6,642 bases of DNA from contig KL571366.1 of the NCBI GenBank assembly GCA_000715855.1, positions 11,783 through 18,424 of the forward strand, in the 5' to 3' direction. A program made the translations under genes and the position numbers. The first letter of the stretch is position 1. Each line of letters starts with the position of its first letter. Origin of the DNA: Actinoplanes liguriensis. Its GTDB lineage: Bacteria > Actinomycetota > Actinomycetes > Mycobacteriales > Micromonosporaceae. The notes below the pieces were generated by a model, which saw only the letters and a list, made by a program, of their open reading frames with translations, ran no database searches and was not told the DNA's origin. Positions 4,737 through 6,642 of the stretch are shown one piece after another.

Positions 4737-5596
4737 TCATCGTCACCACCGCAGGGAAGGTCGGCTCACAGGCAGCGCGCCTGCTGGCCGAATCCGGTCA
4801 TCGCGTCCGTGTTCTCACTCGCCGGCCCGCGGCGCACCACGGCCTGGCCGCCGCCGGCGTCGAGGTGTTCCACGGCGACCTCGACGACCCCGCGTCCATC
4901 GCCGCCGCGGTCTCCGGGGTCACGTCGGTCGTGCTGATCACCGCCCCGAACGCGACGCAGGAGATCGCCGTCATCGACGCGCTGCGCGGCACCACGGTCC
5001 ACGTCACGAAGGTCACTGCCGAGGCGTCGGCGGACTCCCCGATCGCCCGCCGTCGTGACCACCACCGCATCGAGCAGGCGCTGACGGCTTCCGGTCTGCC
5101 GTACACGCTGTTGCGCGCCAACGCGTACATGCAGAACTTCCTCGTGCTGGCCCCGGTGATCGCCGCAACCTCGGCGTTCTCCTCGCCCACCGGCGACGGA
5201 CGGGTCGGGATGGTCGACGGGCGGGACGTCGCCGCGGCCGCTGCCACGATCGCCGCGGCACCGGACGGCCACGCCGGTACGACGTACCGTCTCAGCGGCC
5301 CCTCGTCCCTGTCCTACGACGACGTGGCGGCGCAGCTGTCGACGCTCGCCGGCCGGACCATCACGCACCAGCACATCACGGTCCGGGAGCAGGAACAGGC
5401 GATGATCCGGATCGGTCTCCCCGAGGCCGTCGCGCACGACAATGCGCAGGCGCTGCAGCTGTTCTCGGAGGGCGACGCCGACTGGACCAGTCCCGACGTC
5501 GAGCACGTCACCGGCCGGCCGGCGGCGACCTTCGCCCAGTTCGCCGCCGACCACATCGGCCTATTCGTGGGGGCTCAGCCCCAGACCCGCGGGTGA
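4733..5596 (+). CDS. NmrA-like / atypical SDR NAD(P)H-binding oxidoreductase
   Basis: The 287-residue product is an NmrA/QOR2-like member of the atypical short-chain dehydrogenases: an N-terminal Rossmann fold that binds NAD(P)H and a small C-terminal substrate domain. Visible landmarks are the dinucleotide loop MIIVTTAGKVGSQAARLL (1-18, a variant of TGATGxxG), VRVLTRRP (25-32) with arginines that could contact the NADP phosphate, FHGDLDDP (46-53), VVLITAP (66-72), and HHRIEQALTASGLPYTLLRANAYMQNF (110-136), the region where these proteins usually match best. YRLSGPSSLSYDDVA (185-199) is the usual 'theme' before the C-terminal helices. Relatives act as quinone reductases or redox-sensing NADPH binders. 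The substrate here is unknown. It has no signal peptide, so it should be cytosolic. The ATGA overlap with the SDR remnant and the weak ribosome site (GGTGG, 4724-4728) suggest translational coupling. It is probably controlled by the divergent MarR protein. Confidence 0.9.
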   Translation: MIIVTTAGKVGSQAARLLAESGHRVRVLTRRPAAHHGLAAAGVEVFHGDLDDPASIAAAVSGVTSVVLITAPNATQEIAVIDALRGTTVHVTKVTAEASADSPIARRRDHHRIEQALTASGLPYTLLRANAYMQNFLVLAPVIAATSAFSSPTGDGRVGMVDGRDVAAAAATIAAAPDGHAGTTYRLSGPSSLSYDDVAAQLSTLAGRTITHQHITVREQEQAMIRIGLPEAVAHDNAQALQLFSEGDADWTSPDVEHVTGRPAATFAQFAADHIGLFVGAQPQTRG

Positions 5597-5611
5597 TGAA
5601 CGGTCGCTCAA

Positions 5612-5631
5612 GATCGCCACTCTTGGTGATC
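5612..5631 (+). terminator. Hairpin after the NmrA-like gene
   Basis: GATCGCCA (5612-5619), a CTCT loop and TGGTGATC (5624-5631) form an 8-bp stem with one G-U pair, 15 bases after the NmrA-like stop codon. Compact stem and position suit a terminator, though no U-tract follows. The right arm also holds TTGGTG (5623-5628), a possible -35 for the next gene, so a promoter role is the alternative. Confidence 0.38.
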
Positions 5632-5718
5632 CCGGAACTGCACAAAGATTTCTGCGACCCGGCAGCAGCAGCCACGCCGGTCCATCGCGTTCAACGGGAG
5701 GAAGCGTTCCCCAGGATC

Positions 5719-5724
5719 GAGGAG
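5719..5724 (+). promoter_or_regulatory. Ribosome binding site of the GH114 gene
   Basis: GAGGAG lies 7 bases before the ATG at 5732-5734, an optimal spacing. It selects this start over the internal ATG at codon 14, which would cut off the basic n-region of the signal peptide. Confidence 0.7.
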
Positions 5725-5731
5725 TCACCGG

Positions 5732-6642
5732 ATGGCAGCCAACCGCAGGAAACTCACGGTGGGGGTCGCCATGACGGCCGTCGTGATCGTCGCTCTCGGT
5801 GTCGGGTTCGGCACCGCGGACGCCGGCACCCACGGCCCCTGGCACAGCGCCAAGCCGGACAAGACCACGCCGAGCAGGTCCTCCTCCCCGAAGCCCTCGC
5901 CGGCCGTCTCCTCCGCCGCACCGAGCGCGAGCCCGTCGCGAGCGGCATCCGCAGCGCCCGCCGCCCCCACCGCCACCGCCACGAATGCGGGAACGTGGGC
6001 ACCCCCGCCGGCGAACGCGACGTTCGACTACCAGATCGGCGGCGCCTACACCCCGCCCGCGGGCGTCACCGTCGTCAGCCGCGACAGCGAGGCCACACCC
6101 GCCGCCGGCCTCTACAACATCTGCTACGTCAACGCGTTCCAGGCCCAGCCCGGCGCCGAGTCGTGGTGGAAGACCAACCACCCCGACCTGCTGCTGCGCG
6201 ACGCGAACGGCAACCTGGTCATCGACGAGGACTGGAACGAGCTGATGCTCGACTTCTCCACCGCGGCCAAGCGCACCGCGCTGACCGGCATCGTCGGCGC
6301 CTGGATCGACCGGTGCGCCGCCAAGGGCTTCAAGGCGATCGAGCCCGACAACCTGGATTCGTACACCCGATCCAAGGGGCTTTTGACCCAGACCCAGGCG
6401 ATCGCGTACGTCACCTCGCTGTCCACCCGCGCACACGCCGAGGGCCTGGCCGTCGGGCAGAAGAACACCGCCGAGCTGAGCAGCGCGAACGCCAGGAAGG
6501 CCGGCCTGGACTTCGCTGTCGCCGAGGAGTGCGCCGAGTACGACGAGTGCGGCGCGTACACCGCCTCGTACGGCAACAACGTGATCGTGATCGAGTACTC
6601 TCGCAGTGGGTTCACCAAGGCGTGCAACGCCTACGGCAGCCG
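5732..6642 (+). CDS. Secreted GH114 family protein, endo-alpha-1,4-polygalactosaminidase-like (3' end outside window)
   Basis: The frame is open from the ATG at 5732 to the window end: 303 complete codons, no stop. Residues 1-31 are a signal peptide with basic n-region MAANRRK, hydrophobic core (8-27) and a likely cleavage after TADA. A Pro/Ser/Ala/Thr-rich linker follows (about 38-95). The catalytic domain starts near 98 (FDYQIGGAYTPPAGVTVVSRD) and shows GLYNICYVNAFQAQPG (126-141), HPDLLLRD (150-157), DEDWNELMLDF (165-175), the acidic GFKAIEPDNLDSY (199-211), GLAVGQKNTAEL (238-249) and DFAVAEECAEYDECG (260-274). This is the TIM-barrel pattern of GH114 (DUF297). Characterised members such as Aspergillus Ega3 cut alpha-1,4-linked galactosamine polymers. 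Glu204/Asp206 and the Glu265-266/Glu269 cluster are candidate catalytic acids by position, not proven. It should act outside the cell. Only a few tens of residues are probably missing. It appears monocistronic. Substrate in this organism is unknown. Confidence 0.88.
   Translation, partial: MAANRRKLTVGVAMTAVVIVALGVGFGTADAGTHGPWHSAKPDKTTPSRSSSPKPSPAVSSAAPSASPSRAASAAPAAPTATATNAGTWAPPPANATFDYQIGGAYTPPAGVTVVSRDSEATPAAGLYNICYVNAFQAQPGAESWWKTNHPDLLLRDANGNLVIDEDWNELMLDFSTAAKRTALTGIVGAWIDRCAAKGFKAIEPDNLDSYTRSKGLLTQTQAIAYVTSLSTRAHAEGLAVGQKNTAELSSANARKAGLDFAVAEECAEYDECGAYTASYGNNVIVIEYSRSGFTKACNAYGS

Noticed and set aside
4766..5554. Minus-strand open frame of 262 codons opposite the NmrA-like gene
   Set aside because: Low-information Arg/Gly/Asp-rich translation with no recognisable domain, opposite a well-formed Rossmann protein.
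5597..5731. c-di-AMP (ydaO-type) riboswitch before the secreted hydrolase
   Set aside because: Such riboswitches often precede actinobacterial cell-wall hydrolases, but the conserved core segments I remember are absent and the region is only 135 bases long.
5561..6436. Minus-strand open frame of 291 codons opposite the GH114 gene
   Set aside because: It is a Gly/Arg-rich shadow with no domain, while the plus strand carries a signal peptide, ribosome site and clear GH114 motifs.

Overview
This window is GC-rich DNA in which the third codon position is almost always G or C. That codon use, the MmyB-type regulator and the class II-like HelD protein point to a high-GC actinomycete. A Micromonosporaceae or Actinoplanes-like host is a guess from gene content, not something the sequence proves. 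I see no rRNA, tRNA, CRISPR array, insertion sequence or phage gene, and no stretch over 300 bases lacks a gene. The content is mostly ordinary accessory chromosome. The interest lies in the regulatory DNA and in one shrunken gene.

Layout from left to right: (1) 1-222 (+) is the proline/lysine-rich C-terminal tail of an unidentified protein. It converges, with a 5-base gap, on (2) 228-2306 (-), a HelD/HelR-family ATPase that recycles RNA polymerase. (3) 2307-2487 is a 181-base intergenic region with an AT-rich island and an inverted repeat. (4) 2488-2976 (-) encodes a SnoaL-like/NTF2-fold protein. It is divergent from (5) 3079-3954 (+), a Xre/MmyB-type regulator. A perfect 7-bp inverted repeat lies between them. 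(6) 3961-4416 (-) is a MarR-family regulator, tail to tail with the MmyB regulator across a 6-base gap. (7) 4512-4736 (+) is a 74-residue remnant of a short-chain dehydrogenase. It overlaps by ATGA (8) 4733-5596 (+), an NmrA-like NAD(P)H-binding oxidoreductase. (9) 5732 to the window end (+) is a secreted GH114 (endo-alpha-1,4-polygalactosaminidase-like) protein, cut by the window edge.

The window therefore holds two 'regulator plus divergent enzyme' cassettes placed tail to tail. The first is MmyB regulator with SnoaL-like protein, the second MarR with SDR remnant and NmrA-like oxidoreductase. Both look like small stress- or metabolite-responsive redox and detoxification modules. The clearest regulatory structure is at 4431-4489, where three dyads sharing a GTTGG/CCAAC core cover a good predicted promoter (TTGCCC, 17-base spacer, TATGTT) and also reach a likely leaderless marR promoter. 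This is probably the autoregulated MarR operator. The HelD-like protein and the GH114 protein appear to be independent single genes.
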